Below, piece after piece: positions 1 through 8,023 of a stretch of DNA of 64,000 bases. The DNA is taken from positions 1 through 64,000 of the forward strand of contig CAZRVZ010000045.1 in NCBI GenBank assembly GCA_964603655.1. The letters run 5' to 3'. Below the pieces are notes generated by a model. That model searched no databases. It worked only from the letters and a program-made list of their open reading frames with translations, and was not told where the DNA came from. Both the position numbers and the translations under genes were made by a program. Each line of letters begins with the position of its first letter. Positions within the stretch are counted from its first letter, which is position 1. The stretch comes from JACPWY01 sp964603655. GTDB lineage: Bacteria > Bdellovibrionota > FAC87 > UBA2466.

Positions 1-1
1 A

Positions 2-1789
2 CTAGGTGGGTGCACGACTGCACCCAGAATGGAGCGCCTTGGCCCTGGCCATTAATGCCTGGGCATTTTCCAAACTCGACTTGGATACCTTTTCACCCGA
101 CAGCATTCGAGCGATCTCTTGTTGGCTCTCGGCCGGGCTCAGCCTCACTATCGAACTCTCCGAACGATCTCCCCGAGTACTTTTTTTCACCTGTTTTTTC
201 ACCTGAAGGTGAGCGCTTGCATACACCGAAACCTGCGGCAGGTGGGAAATACAAAGAACCTGGTGATCTCTAGCCAATTCAGCAATTTTCTGGCCGACAA
301 TATCGGCCACGCGACCCGAGATGCCACTATCTATTTCATCAAAAACCATCACGCAGGTATCGGCACCCGAAAGCAAAACCTTTTTAAGAGCCAGCATGAT
401 GCGAGAGAGTTCTCCGCCTGAGGCGATTTTTCCCAGGGAGAAAGCTTTTTCACCTGGATTCGCACCCAACAAAAACTCTGCACTCTCGGCTCCGTCTTTT
501 GCCACTCTTTTCAGACGAGGCTGAATTTTTGCCCAACTCGTATCAATCGACTTTTCGACCCCGTTTATACTATCTCCCAGGAGCGCATCCATAGTCCCCG
601 CGGCAGGGAAAAAGCGCACCTCGAAATGGGCGCCGGCCATTGCTAGAAGATTGAGCTCACCGGCTACGGCGGTCGAAATATTCTTAGCCGATTTCTTTCG
701 TTGAGCCGATAGTTTTCCAGAGGCGCCCTCCCACTCACCGACGTTTTTATCCAGATCGATGAGGAGCTTCCCGACCACTTGGCCCAAGTGTTCCACCGCA
801 TCAACGGCCGTCTGGATTCGATTGCGCTCGGTAACGACTCCGGCGATATCACGGCACTTTCGAATGAGCTCCTGGTACTTGTACAAACGCGCCTGATCGG
901 CCTCGAGATTTTCGGCTATATCCCCCTCGAATTCTCGACTGATCCCAAAACTAAAAGTCTCCAGCGATTCGATCACTGCTGTCATTTTCTCACAAACATC
1001 CCGACTCATTTTATTTGGGTCGTCCGATTTCCCGAGAACCAAGAGCCCCTTTTCAAGCTCCCGCAGAGCGGGCACCGCTCGGTTTTCAATCTGATCGACG
1101 CAAAAAGAAAGGGTCTCCCGGTCACGCTGAAGGCGCTCCCGCCGCGATACGCTTGCAGTCAACTCATCGAACTCCGCTTGGCTCGGGTTAAATTTATCCA
1201 GCTCGGCGAGACGAAATTGTAGATAGTCCAAATTCGACGCGTTCTCCCCAGACGCTATCACCAGGGACCGGATCTCTTTAACCAAATCGGCAACCTTATC
1301 GTAAATCATGCCAATCTCGCCTTTGAGCTCGCTGTGTTTTCCCAATCGATCGAGGTACTCCACGTGAGTGCCGGCATCGAGGAGACGCTGGTTCTCATGC
1401 TGGCTAAAAATATCGATCAGACATTTTGATATTTCCCTTAGGGTGACGAGCGTCACGCTCACGTCATTGATCCAAGCCTGGCTCTTTCCGCTCGCGAGGA
1501 CCTGCCGTCTCAAAACTATCTCATCAAGAGTCGGAATTCCGAATTTTTCCATTTCACCATGAACTCTATGCTGCGAATTCACGTCGAAAATTCCAGAGAC
1601 AATCGCAGCCGGCCTTCCTTCTCTAACCAGTTCCGATCCGGCCTTTGTTCCCGAGAGAAGATTTAACGCGCGAATGAGAATGGATTTACCGGCTCCGGTC
1701 TCACCGGTGATCACGTTAAATCCAGGCGAAAATTCTACCGACAGAGAATCGATAAGTGCCAGTCCACTGATCTCAAGGCGCGTGATCAT
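2..1789 (-). CDS. recN: DNA repair ATPase RecN
   Basis: RecN is an SMC-like ATPase that acts at double-strand breaks during recombinational repair. The 595-residue product has the Walker A motif GETGAGKS at residues 29-36, a long helical coiled-coil middle, and near the C-terminus the ABC signature SGGELSR followed by a Walker B region with FDEIDSGISG and a switch-like SHLPQV. Length is slightly above the usual ~555 because of a short polar tail after the ATPase lobe. The ATG at the 5' end is preceded by GTGAGG on the coding strand. It lies 47 bp downstream of a secreted-protein gene on the same strand, and its upstream region shares a 22-bp motif with the peptidase M49 gene. Confidence 0.97.
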   Translation of the reverse strand: MITRLEISGLALIDSLSVEFSPGFNVITGETGAGKSILIRALNLLSGTKAGSELVREGRPAAIVSGIFDVNSQHRVHGEMEKFGIPTLDEIVLRRQVLASGKSQAWINDVSVTLVTLREISKCLIDIFSQHENQRLLDAGTHVEYLDRLGKHSELKGEIGMIYDKVADLVKEIRSLVIASGENASNLDYLQFRLAELDKFNPSQAEFDELTASVSRRERLQRDRETLSFCVDQIENRAVPALRELEKGLLVLGKSDDPNKMSRDVCEKMTAVIESLETFSFGISREFEGDIAENLEADQARLYKYQELIRKCRDIAGVVTERNRIQTAVDAVEHLGQVVGKLLIDLDKNVGEWEGASGKLSAQRKKSAKNISTAVAGELNLLAMAGAHFEVRFFPAAGTMDALLGDSINGVEKSIDTSWAKIQPRLKRVAKDGAESAEFLLGANPGEKAFSLGKIASGGELSRIMLALKKVLLSGADTCVMVFDEIDSGISGRVADIVGQKIAELARDHQVLCISHLPQVSVYASAHLQVKKQVKKSTRGDRSESSIVRLSPAESQQEIARMLSGEKVSKSSLENAQALMARAKALHSGCSRAPT

Positions 1790-1826
1790 TTCCTCACTCT
1801 ACTTGATGGGACAAAGAAGTGGCAAA

Positions 1827-1848
1827 GAGGCACAACCTACCGAATACA
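1827..1848 (-). promoter_or_regulatory. 22-bp motif upstream of recN (copy 1)
   Basis: The coding-strand sequence TGTATTCGGTAGGTTGTGCC plus TC matches the motif upstream of the peptidase M49 gene at 7180-7201 at 20 of 22 positions. Here it overlaps the stop codon of the upstream secreted-protein gene and lies about 40 bp before recN. It contains TTGTGC, which could serve as a -35 element. Function unknown. Confidence 0.35.
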
Positions 1849-2472
1849 CATCGCGGCAAGGCGTCCGTCCATTTTGTAGGTAATGGCGCTTGTCGTAACG
1901 GACGGGTTAAACGCCCACGCCTGGTGGTTGGGCTCGATATCGCGCGTCCAGATATTGGCAAAAGGGTATTGGCTCCCGGTCAAGCCCTCCTGTTCATTTA
2001 GAAACGTACCTATCGAAGAGGTTGCGTTAAGATAAACGAAATCCCTGGTGAGCTCATCTCGACTCGGGAGCATTGCACTTAATTTTTGGCAGGCCTCGTC
2101 CGCTCTCCACCACGACTGCTTTCCGGGCACGAAAAAATACTCGTGCTGCCCATTTTCAGTTCGCCACGGCCCGTACTCCAACCCCGTCTCCGTCTCCTCA
2201 AACTCCTCACACCGAAAACTGGAATAACAGTGCGCCGTCCAAACCCGGTTCTGATAGTAGGTTTGGCAATGCCCAGAGTTTGCAACGAGCGAGGGGGTTG
2301 CCTCAAAGCCTAATTGAGTACATTGAAAACGCGCATTGGCGAACAGTTGGCTCCTGGCGTCATGCGTCGCAATATTCCCGGCGACGTAAGACTGCGCTCT
2401 ACCGTCGGCTCGAATGATGGGATTGTTGGCACTAGCCACCGATGCGATAAAAAGAACCAAGAAAATTTTCAT
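1837..2472 (-). CDS. Secreted protein, possible C-type-lectin-like fold
   Basis: A 211-residue protein with a clear Sec signal peptide (residues 1 to about 15, ending SVASA) and no other membrane segment, so it is probably periplasmic or exported. The mature part is rich in Cys, Trp and Tyr. Its C-terminal half has a spacing reminiscent of C-type-lectin or Lcl domains (WWRADEACQKL, then IWTRD, AWAFN and a final AAMCIR), which would allow disulfide pairing between the two terminal cysteines. That fold assignment is a guess from pattern only. A good ribosome-binding site (GGAGGG) precedes the ATG. The gene is followed closely by recN but is functionally unrelated to it as far as can be seen. 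Confidence 0.75.
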   Translation of the reverse strand: MKIFLVLFIASVASANNPIIRADGRAQSYVAGNIATHDARSQLFANARFQCTQLGFEATPSLVANSGHCQTYYQNRVWTAHCYSSFRCEEFEETETGLEYGPWRTENGQHEYFFVPGKQSWWRADEACQKLSAMLPSRDELTRDFVYLNATSSIGTFLNEQEGLTGSQYPFANIWTRDIEPNHQAWAFNPSVTTSAITYKMDGRLAAMCIR

Positions 2473-2535
2473 AACCCTCCAAACCTTACCCTCTGTAATT
2501 AGAGAATGGCCGGCGGGTCGTCACGACTCGTTGTG

Positions 2536-3456
2536 TCAATCAACGATCAAACGAAACGACTCATCTTTCAGTCGTTGGTAAAGCTCAGGCGACTTACCCT
2601 TGGATACCGTAGCCTGGCGAACGCCATCTTTCCCGCAAAACTCCGCACTCACGTGGCCGGAATGTTTTTTTACCTGCCCGATTACGCGCTCGCCAGAAAT
2701 CACCTGGTCCTGGCGACCCAACCGGTCCATGACCAAAAAGCTGATCGGCAGTGACCGGAGATCAATTCCAAGTCGAGTAGCGGCAGTTCTCCAGAACTCG
2801 GTTTGAAAGGCTACGAGAGGGATTGCCCCAAAAAAATGGCACCAGGAATCGCCCTTAACGAGCGGGCATGCGCTCGAATGAGTACAGGGAGCGACCACTT
2901 TGAGCGGGAGTTTTTCCCGCACACCCGAAAGTCTCTGGCCGTTTTCCTTGTCACCCGGCTCCACCCAGATAATCATGCGTGCGGTTTTTAGGTTTTCCAA
3001 GAGGACGTCCAGATCGTTCTTACTGAGTTCCGACAACACGTGACTCACGATTACAATTGAATCTTCCCAGCGAATTTCACCGTCCACAATCTCCATGGTC
3101 AGACCCTTACTGCGCCCATATTCACCGACCGTTCGATGGGTGAACTCTCTAGCCAATGCAGATCGATCCCAACATTGATAGCTCTTCACTTCGAATCGTG
3201 ATAAAAATGCCCGACTGGCTATCCCGGTCCCCGATCCCCATTCTACGAGGTGCAAATCACCAGTGCTGACCCATTCATTCAACGAGATCTCATTTAAAAC
3301 ATTTTCCCATTTCCATAAAATGCGCTGTCCCAGCGTGCGATCGTATAGTTCCAGAAGTTCCCGAGTCCAGTAATCGACGCCGGTGTCACGATCCAAAAAA
3401 CGGCTGCGAAGCCGGCGAAGGCTTTCCCATTCCTCGTGACTGATGAAGTCTTTCAT
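2536..3456 (-). CDS. Rsm22-like methyltransferase family protein
   Basis: The 306-residue protein has a class I SAM-methyltransferase core (VEWGSGTGIASRAFL at about residues 71-85) followed by a cysteine-rich segment CTHSSACPLVKGDSWCHF and a later FCG. This is the arrangement of the Rsm22 / COG5459 family, in which four cysteines near the C-terminus are thought to bind a metal or Fe-S cluster; the mitochondrial homologue is tied to small-subunit ribosome maturation. No catalytic role can be proven from sequence. It is the last gene of a three-gene run with 4-bp overlaps, behind a membrane-anchored protein and a zincin-type lipoprotein, which is unusual company for an rRNA methyltransferase relative. 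Confidence 0.85.
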   Translation of the reverse strand: MKDFISHEEWESLRRLRSRFLDRDTGVDYWTRELLELYDRTLGQRILWKWENVLNEISLNEWVSTGDLHLVEWGSGTGIASRAFLSRFEVKSYQCWDRSALAREFTHRTVGEYGRSKGLTMEIVDGEIRWEDSIVIVSHVLSELSKNDLDVLLENLKTARMIIWVEPGDKENGQRLSGVREKLPLKVVAPCTHSSACPLVKGDSWCHFFGAIPLVAFQTEFWRTAATRLGIDLRSLPISFLVMDRLGRQDQVISGERVIGQVKKHSGHVSAEFCGKDGVRQATVSKGKSPELYQRLKDESFRLIVD

Positions 3457-4049
3457 GGAATCTGCGGTAGGGCGTCGGCCACGCGTTTCACGGAATCCGG
3501 AAAGACGCTCAGATCAAGTGTGGTAGCGCGCGCGTAGTGTTTGAGATCCCTTAAGCACACGGCCCGCGCGGCGGTCATCACGTCCGTGGCCAGCGCGCAT
3601 TTCCTCAGAAACTCCGCCCCGACCGGAACCAATTTGACGTCCCCATCCATCGCATCGGCAATGGCACCTAGCTCATCTGCGACGTCGATGACTTCGCTCG
3701 GCGTGTGGTGAAAATCGGTCCGGCCTTTTTTCTTAATCTCAGCCATTCGCGGCAGCCGTTTCCACGCCCTTTCGATGAGCAAAGAGAACTCGGATGGTGG
3801 AGAAACCTCATTGGGTTGGGCTTTGATGGCAGAATTCGTCGGTACCGGCATCACGACCACCTTTGCGGGCCTTGCAACTTCCAGCAATCGCGGCAACGGT
3901 AGCACAGCCGAAGCTAGCTCCTGTTTTTCTAGGGCCTTCATCTTACCTGCGACGGGACTCGACCTCGGCTCATCATCAAAATAATGACCCACCAAATAGG
4001 TGACATACACAATAATGGCCCCGGCAATAATCAACTTCGTTTTTCTCAC
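3453..4049 (-). CDS. Membrane-anchored protein of unknown function
   Basis: A 198-residue protein with one N-terminal hydrophobic segment (about residues 6-24, IIAGAIIVYVTYLVGHYF) preceded by basic residues, then a soluble, Pro/Val-rich linker and a helical domain with a few cysteines. The topology suggests a signal anchor with the bulk outside the cytoplasm. I do not recognise a family. It overlaps the lipoprotein gene upstream and the Rsm22-like gene downstream by 4 bp each, so the three are very probably co-translated; a role together with the lipoprotein is a reasonable guess. Confidence 0.7.
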   Translation of the reverse strand: MRKTKLIIAGAIIVYVTYLVGHYFDDEPRSSPVAGKMKALEKQELASAVLPLPRLLEVARPAKVVVMPVPTNSAIKAQPNEVSPPSEFSLLIERAWKRLPRMAEIKKKGRTDFHHTPSEVIDVADELGAIADAMDGDVKLVPVGAEFLRKCALATDVMTAARAVCLRDLKHYARATTLDLSVFPDSVKRVADALPQIP

Positions 4050-4960
4050 GGAATTGCCTCCGGCCGCGGGTCCCGCATGATCGCCGTGGGAAGCGTGCGG
4101 GTCAGCAGATCGGCAATATTTAAGTCAAGCGCGCGAGTCTCTTTGCTGGAACACCAGGTACAAATAGCGCGCAGCCTTTCCAAAATCACACGCCCCACTG
4201 GATACGGGCCGTTTAGGCTATCATCGCACGCGTACTCGCCCTTTAAATTTCCATCGATACACTTCTTGTGCAAGAATGCTGCGTGGGTGCCGTTACCATC
4301 GCAGTGCCTTGCCTCGTGAAAGAGCGTTCCCAATCTGAAATACGAACTGACATCATCCTTGGAACTCCCGCCGGGCGTCTTATCGAGAGTAAATAGACCT
4401 TTGCCGATCATAAACAACCCCACCCGGGGTGACTTAATGTAGAGTTTTTCAGAGGAGAGTTGCAGTGAGTACAACTGCTTATTGTCTTTTCCAGTAGTGT
4501 ATGACCCGGCACCCACGTTTCGCATGATAATCGTCGACCCCCAGGGATCGATAGATTCCGAAAGAGACGGCGTGTACGGCACGTTGGATCGCTCGACCGT
4601 TTTATTTTCCTTGAATGTCTCGCCCACGACATGGTGGTAACGGGCCTGCATCCAACTTCTTAAGTCCTCGTTGGAAAAGCTCGCAATGTTTAAAATGTCC
4701 TTATCCGTTGATAGATCGGTGAAGCCAACATCGGACAGAATCTCTAGATCCTTTTCCATCAGCTCCACCTGCCACTCGGGCACACTGGCATCGTAGTTCA
4801 CCACTACCTTGTCGACGCTCTTTTCGCCCGACCCGCTGCGATGGCCCTTATTGAAGATGCCCCGGATAATGCCGCAGCCCGAGGTCAAACAGAGCGTGAG
4901 AATCAGCGCAACAATCGGATAGCGGAATATGGAAGCTCGCTTATGCATCTTTAAGGTCAC
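4046..4960 (-). CDS. Lipoprotein with HExxH zinc-protease-like motif
   Basis: A 304-residue protein with a basic N-terminus, a hydrophobic core and the lipobox LTSGC around residue 29, so it should be lipidated and anchored to the inner or outer membrane. Around residue 213 it carries LFHEARHCDG, a literal HExxH zincin signature (HEARH) in a helical context, followed by several cysteines. This makes a zinc metallopeptidase plausible, but I cannot place it in a named peptidase family and no third ligand can be assigned with confidence. First gene of an overlapping three-gene operon with a membrane-anchored protein and an Rsm22-like methyltransferase. Confidence 0.72.
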   Translation of the reverse strand: MTLKMHKRASIFRYPIVALILTLCLTSGCGIIRGIFNKGHRSGSGEKSVDKVVVNYDASVPEWQVELMEKDLEILSDVGFTDLSTDKDILNIASFSNEDLRSWMQARYHHVVGETFKENKTVERSNVPYTPSLSESIDPWGSTIIMRNVGAGSYTTGKDNKQLYSLQLSSEKLYIKSPRVGLFMIGKGLFTLDKTPGGSSKDDVSSYFRLGTLFHEARHCDGNGTHAAFLHKKCIDGNLKGEYACDDSLNGPYPVGRVILERLRAICTWCSSKETRALDLNIADLLTRTLPTAIMRDPRPEAIP

Positions 4961-5112
4961 CTAAGAGGTGAATACAGCCTTAGGTATCATGACTGCAATC
5001 ATAAGGCCCAGCACGGAGCAGAGCCCAGGCACAAAACACACAGGAAATCACCCCCGCGGACCCCGCATCAGCCACGCTGGCTAACAAAAATTGTCACCGG
5101 CCCGCAGACCGG

Positions 5113-7125
5113 CTACTTGCCGCCGTAAAAGTGCGACCAAAAAGGGGCGACACTTTCCAGCGTACTCCCGCCCATAACCTCGATGCGCCGTCGGTCACTG
5201 GATATTTTCCAGGGTTGATCGACATATCCCCTAAAGGCCGCGATATCCCGGCCACGATCGATGAGCGCCCAGGCCCACGGTTCATTGATACTCTCTGTGG
5301 CAGCGTATTTGGCAAACAGGGCCTTCATCTCGTCCACCTCTCTGAGCGCCTTAATGCGCTGAAGATCCGAGAGAAGTTTAATAGCAACCTCACGGCACTT
5401 GTCATAATCGACAACTGCGAGCACCTGATTTCCCGGCGTCACCACGACGCCGCCGTCTTTGGACACCCAGGCAATTGCCTTGGCTTCTAGTAGTTTAGAA
5501 ATCAAGAGAAACCGACCCCTAACGTGGGCCTGTGCCAAACTCTTGGACCGCGAAACGGCCGCCGAAAAATCGATCGCGAGATAAAGATCCCACAGCGTTT
5601 TCTTCAGACGGTTAAGCGTCACCGCATCAGCAACGACACCGCTTTCGATCAACTTCGGGTCGGTGCCAAATACCAGGCCCGTCAGATCGGCCCGCTCCTC
5701 TTCGAGCGATGCCCCGAGTGACCCCAAGGCCACGCTCGGATCCAACCCGTCGGCATATTTTTTGGTATCGTAGGTGCCAGACCCATGGCCGATAATCTCG
5801 TGCAATAACACGTGCACCGTTTTTCCCGTATCGTAGAGTTCCATGATGTCTTTTACCCGGTCAGCAGTCGTAAACGCCTCGACCACCTGAGCCCGCATTG
5901 CCTTGGCCTCCGGGTCCTCGGCCTGGCCCGGCATTGGCAAGCGGATGACGTTTTTGAAACCAATGTCCTTTCTAATGTCCTCATAATTGGGAAGATTAAA
6001 TCCACCAGTTCGAATGGGCGACACCTCTTCAAAATAATACCCCATAATCGCAGGCGGGGAATAATCGGCCGGGAAGGTTTTCTTGTAGGCCTTTAATTCA
6101 CCCTCGACCTCGAATTCATAGGGCATCTGGTTTTCAAAATACTGGGCGTTTTTCGCCAGCGCCGAAGATTTTTTAGTCACGTCGCGATCTACGATCAGCA
6201 CGTAGTTCTCCCACGAACCAATCCGATTGAGCCAGTCATCATACGTTTCCACCCAACCGATCATGAGATCGATAGTGGAATCGGTGCGATCCTTTAGCCA
6301 CTCGATATTAAACTGCCTAAAATCGGCCTCATCACCGGACACCAGATATTTGAGAAAGTAATCTATCTGGTTCCTCTGCCGCTCTGTGCCCGCGAAATTT
6401 TTCGCGAGCCTAAGGTGGTGATCAATTTCCTTAAGCTTTTTTCCCACCACGCCGGGACTCTTCACCGTGTGGAGATCGCACTCGAGGTCGAGCTCGCCGC
6501 GCACCACTCGGCAATTCAGCGAAGGTTTGAGCGTCTTATCCAGAGCCTTATTGACCTCATCCTTTGAAATGCCCTTTTCGTAAAAGTTTCCACCTGTCTC
6601 CTCGAGGCGATCCGCATCGGTGACTGGTTTTCGCTTGAGCTCATAGGTAGGAACGAGCATCAAATCGAGCGTCTCCTTTTCAGACGCTGGACTGAGCGGG
6701 CCAAATATTTTAAAGATTTCGCCCAACTGCTCTCGAGACACTTTGGTCAAAACATACTTGGTTTGCGAACGCATGTCGTAGGGGCCGTAGTTATCCAGAA
6801 ATTTGGCGGTATAAACCAGGTACTCACCAAAGGCCTGAGGTCCCAGCAGAGTCTTGGTGTCGTTGATATGGGCCCTTGTCAGAGAACTGGTCAGGGCGTC
6901 CCGAATGACCAGCGCGTGGCGATGGCTTTCATGATACATGAGACTTCGCCCGGCACGGGCCGCGTTCATGAGATGAAAGGCCAGATTTCTTTCCTGTGAG
7001 GTCAACCGCTTCCAAACCTCAGCCCGCGGTAACGAACTCTCCACCCGCACCGAATCCGGCAACTGGGCCGGGGCCGAAGCCTGCGCCATCGCACAAATGA
7101 GCGTCATCAATAGGTTAATAATCAT
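5113..7125 (-). CDS. Exported peptidase family M49 protein (dipeptidyl-peptidase III-like)
   Basis: Family M49 enzymes remove dipeptides from peptide N-termini using zinc. The 670-residue product carries the hallmark insertion-type zinc motif HEIIGHGSGTYD near residue 441 (HExxGH) and a second motif EEERADLTGLVF near residue 475, equivalent to the EECRAE glutamate motif that supplies the third zinc ligand. The N-terminus (MIINLLMTLICAMAQASA) looks like a Sec signal peptide, whereas characterised DPP III enzymes are mostly cytosolic, so this one probably works in the periplasm or outside. Length fits the family. A strong ribosome-binding site (GGAGGTGA) lies 3 bases before the ATG. The gene stands alone, with a dyad in the leader. 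Confidence 0.9.
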   Translation of the reverse strand: MIINLLMTLICAMAQASAPAQLPDSVRVESSLPRAEVWKRLTSQERNLAFHLMNAARAGRSLMYHESHRHALVIRDALTSSLTRAHINDTKTLLGPQAFGEYLVYTAKFLDNYGPYDMRSQTKYVLTKVSREQLGEIFKIFGPLSPASEKETLDLMLVPTYELKRKPVTDADRLEETGGNFYEKGISKDEVNKALDKTLKPSLNCRVVRGELDLECDLHTVKSPGVVGKKLKEIDHHLRLAKNFAGTERQRNQIDYFLKYLVSGDEADFRQFNIEWLKDRTDSTIDLMIGWVETYDDWLNRIGSWENYVLIVDRDVTKKSSALAKNAQYFENQMPYEFEVEGELKAYKKTFPADYSPPAIMGYYFEEVSPIRTGGFNLPNYEDIRKDIGFKNVIRLPMPGQAEDPEAKAMRAQVVEAFTTADRVKDIMELYDTGKTVHVLLHEIIGHGSGTYDTKKYADGLDPSVALGSLGASLEEERADLTGLVFGTDPKLIESGVVADAVTLNRLKKTLWDLYLAIDFSAAVSRSKSLAQAHVRGRFLLISKLLEAKAIAWVSKDGGVVVTPGNQVLAVVDYDKCREVAIKLLSDLQRIKALREVDEMKALFAKYAATESINEPWAWALIDRGRDIAAFRGYVDQPWKISSDRRRIEVMGGSTLESVAPFWSHFYGGK

Positions 7126-7137
7126 GGGTCACCTCCA

Positions 7138-7166
7138 CTTAAGTGTATTTGCAATACACATTTAAG
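7138..7166 (-). promoter_or_regulatory. Inverted repeat in the leader of the M49 peptidase gene
   Basis: GTGTATT (7143-7149) and AATACAC (7153-7159) form a perfect 7-bp dyad around TGC, flanked by CTTAA and TTAAG to give a near-palindrome of 29 bp. It ends just before the GGAGG ribosome-binding site of the downstream gene, so it could be an operator or an mRNA hairpin controlling translation. Confidence 0.45.
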
Positions 7167-7188
7167 CTTTCACGTTTAGGAGGCACAA
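7160..7188 (-). promoter_or_regulatory. Candidate sigma-70-type promoter for the M49 peptidase gene
   Basis: On the minus strand TTGTGC (7188-7183) and TTAAAT (7165-7160) are separated by 17 bp. The match to consensus is modest. The -35 lies inside the 22-bp motif shared with the recN upstream region. Confidence 0.35.
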
Positions 7189-7201
7189 CCTACCACATAC
7201 A
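7180..7201 (-). promoter_or_regulatory. 22-bp motif upstream of the M49 gene (copy 2)
   Basis: TGTATGTGGTAGGTTGTGCC plus TC on the minus strand; it differs from the recN-upstream copy at only 2 of 22 positions. It lies about 55-76 bp before the peptidase start codon. Flanking sequences of the two copies are not similar. Confidence 0.35.
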
Positions 7202-7216
7202 GGAGGTGAGAATAAA

Positions 7217-7258
7217 GTGAAGACAACAAAGGTGAGACATCGGAAACGCTCGAGCTAG
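7217..7258 (+). CDS. Possible 13-residue basic peptide
   Basis: A GTG-started frame encoding MKTTKVRHRKRSS sits 6 bases after a near-perfect ribosome-binding site (AGGAGGTGAG, 7201-7210) on the plus strand, between the M49 gene and vapC. No promoter is evident and the peptide has no recognised family, so it could be chance; the strength of the Shine-Dalgarno is the only argument for translation. Confidence 0.25.
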   Translation: MKTTKVRHRKRSS

Positions 7259-7263
7259 ATCCC

Positions 7264-7695
7264 TCAACCAATCGGATCGCTAGGTCTTAGTGCTGGAAAT
7301 CTCCAGAAATCCCTATCGTGCGTAAAAATTTTCGAGATGCCATTGGCTTCAAGGACAGAGGCTATCACAGCGTCTGGTACGAGTTTCCCCTTAATCGCCA
7401 AGCGCTGACTCAGGTTCACAAAAATCTCCCACGACGTTTCGTCCGGAGCCAGGACAGTCGCACCTAGCGCATCACAAACACTACGCACGTTTTCTAGTGC
7501 GATTTTCGGCGGGAGTGGATTCTTAAAAATGCCGGGGTGAGTAGAAATACGAAGGAACCCGTATAGCGTATCCCAAACAAAATGGCAGTCACCCTCCCCG
7601 ATCTGATTATCCAGAAACTCTCTTGCCTTTGCATGGAACGGACTATCGCTATCGGTAGCATACAGCAGGATATTAATATCTATGGAGTACTTCAC
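7264..7695 (-). CDS. vapC: PIN-domain toxin, VapC type
   Basis: PIN-domain ribonucleases of the VapC type cut RNA and act as toxins held in check by a cognate antitoxin. The 143-residue product starts with the typical PIN beta-strand and first acidic residue (YSIDINILLYA), has a central acidic position, and ends with the conserved PDAVIASV and FTHDRDFWRF segments that provide the remaining acidic metal ligands. Its start overlaps the stop of the upstream ribbon-helix-helix antitoxin by 4 bp, the standard toxin-antitoxin arrangement. The target RNA cannot be predicted. Confidence 0.9.
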   Translation of the reverse strand: MKYSIDINILLYATDSDSPFHAKAREFLDNQIGEGDCHFVWDTLYGFLRISTHPGIFKNPLPPKIALENVRSVCDALGATVLAPDETSWEIFVNLSQRLAIKGKLVPDAVIASVLEANGISKIFTHDRDFWRFPALRPSDPIG

Positions 7696-7940
7696 TTTCG
7701 AGGATCGGTATCGAGTTTTTTATACAGTTCATCCGAATCGTTATAATCGATTTTCGCTTTCATCGATTGGCTGTGCCAATCAATCTTTTTCGCCCGCTTG
7801 GGCACACGCACGGCTGTCGTTTTTAAGCCGATTTCCATGAGACTGGACATGACCTTGCCCATGGCCCTACCCTCTTGGCGAGCCAGTTCTTTTACGGCTT
7901 TGAGCAGCGACGGGGCCAATGAAATCGTCGTTCGCTTCAT
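7692..7940 (-). CDS. vapB: Ribbon-helix-helix antitoxin, VapB type
   Basis: An 82-residue protein with an N-terminal ribbon-helix-helix signature (TTISLAPSLLKAVKELA, then a second helix through KVMSSLMEIGL) and a basic/acidic C-terminal extension that would wrap the toxin. It overlaps vapC by 4 bp. Antitoxins of this class normally repress their own promoter; the upstream region holds repeated TGATG/CATCA units that could be the operator. The predicted promoter places +1 at or next to the ATG, so the mRNA may be nearly leaderless. Confidence 0.85.
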   Translation of the reverse strand: MKRTTISLAPSLLKAVKELARQEGRAMGKVMSSLMEIGLKTTAVRVPKRAKKIDWHSQSMKAKIDYNDSDELYKKLDTDPRK

Positions 7941-7946
7941 TTATCC

Positions 7947-7976
7947 ATTGTGGCAAAAGTGATGTGATGATGTCAA
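7947..7976 (-). promoter_or_regulatory. Promoter and likely operator of vapBC
   Basis: Minus-strand TTGACA (perfect -35, 7976-7971), 18-bp spacer and CACAAT (-10). The spacer and the sequence upstream of the -35 (7959-7996) contain reiterated ATCA/TGATG units that suit binding of a dimeric RHH antitoxin. Expected transcription start is about 7940, the vapB start codon. Confidence 0.55.
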
Positions 7977-8023
7977 TACTAGTGATGCTCTGATGCGTAA
8001 AAAATAGAGTAAAGAACCGGCTT

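Noticed and set aside
5079..5113. GC-rich hairpin after the M49 peptidase stop as a terminator
   Set aside because: The stem is short and the T-run is displaced by several bases; not convincing enough to list as a feature.
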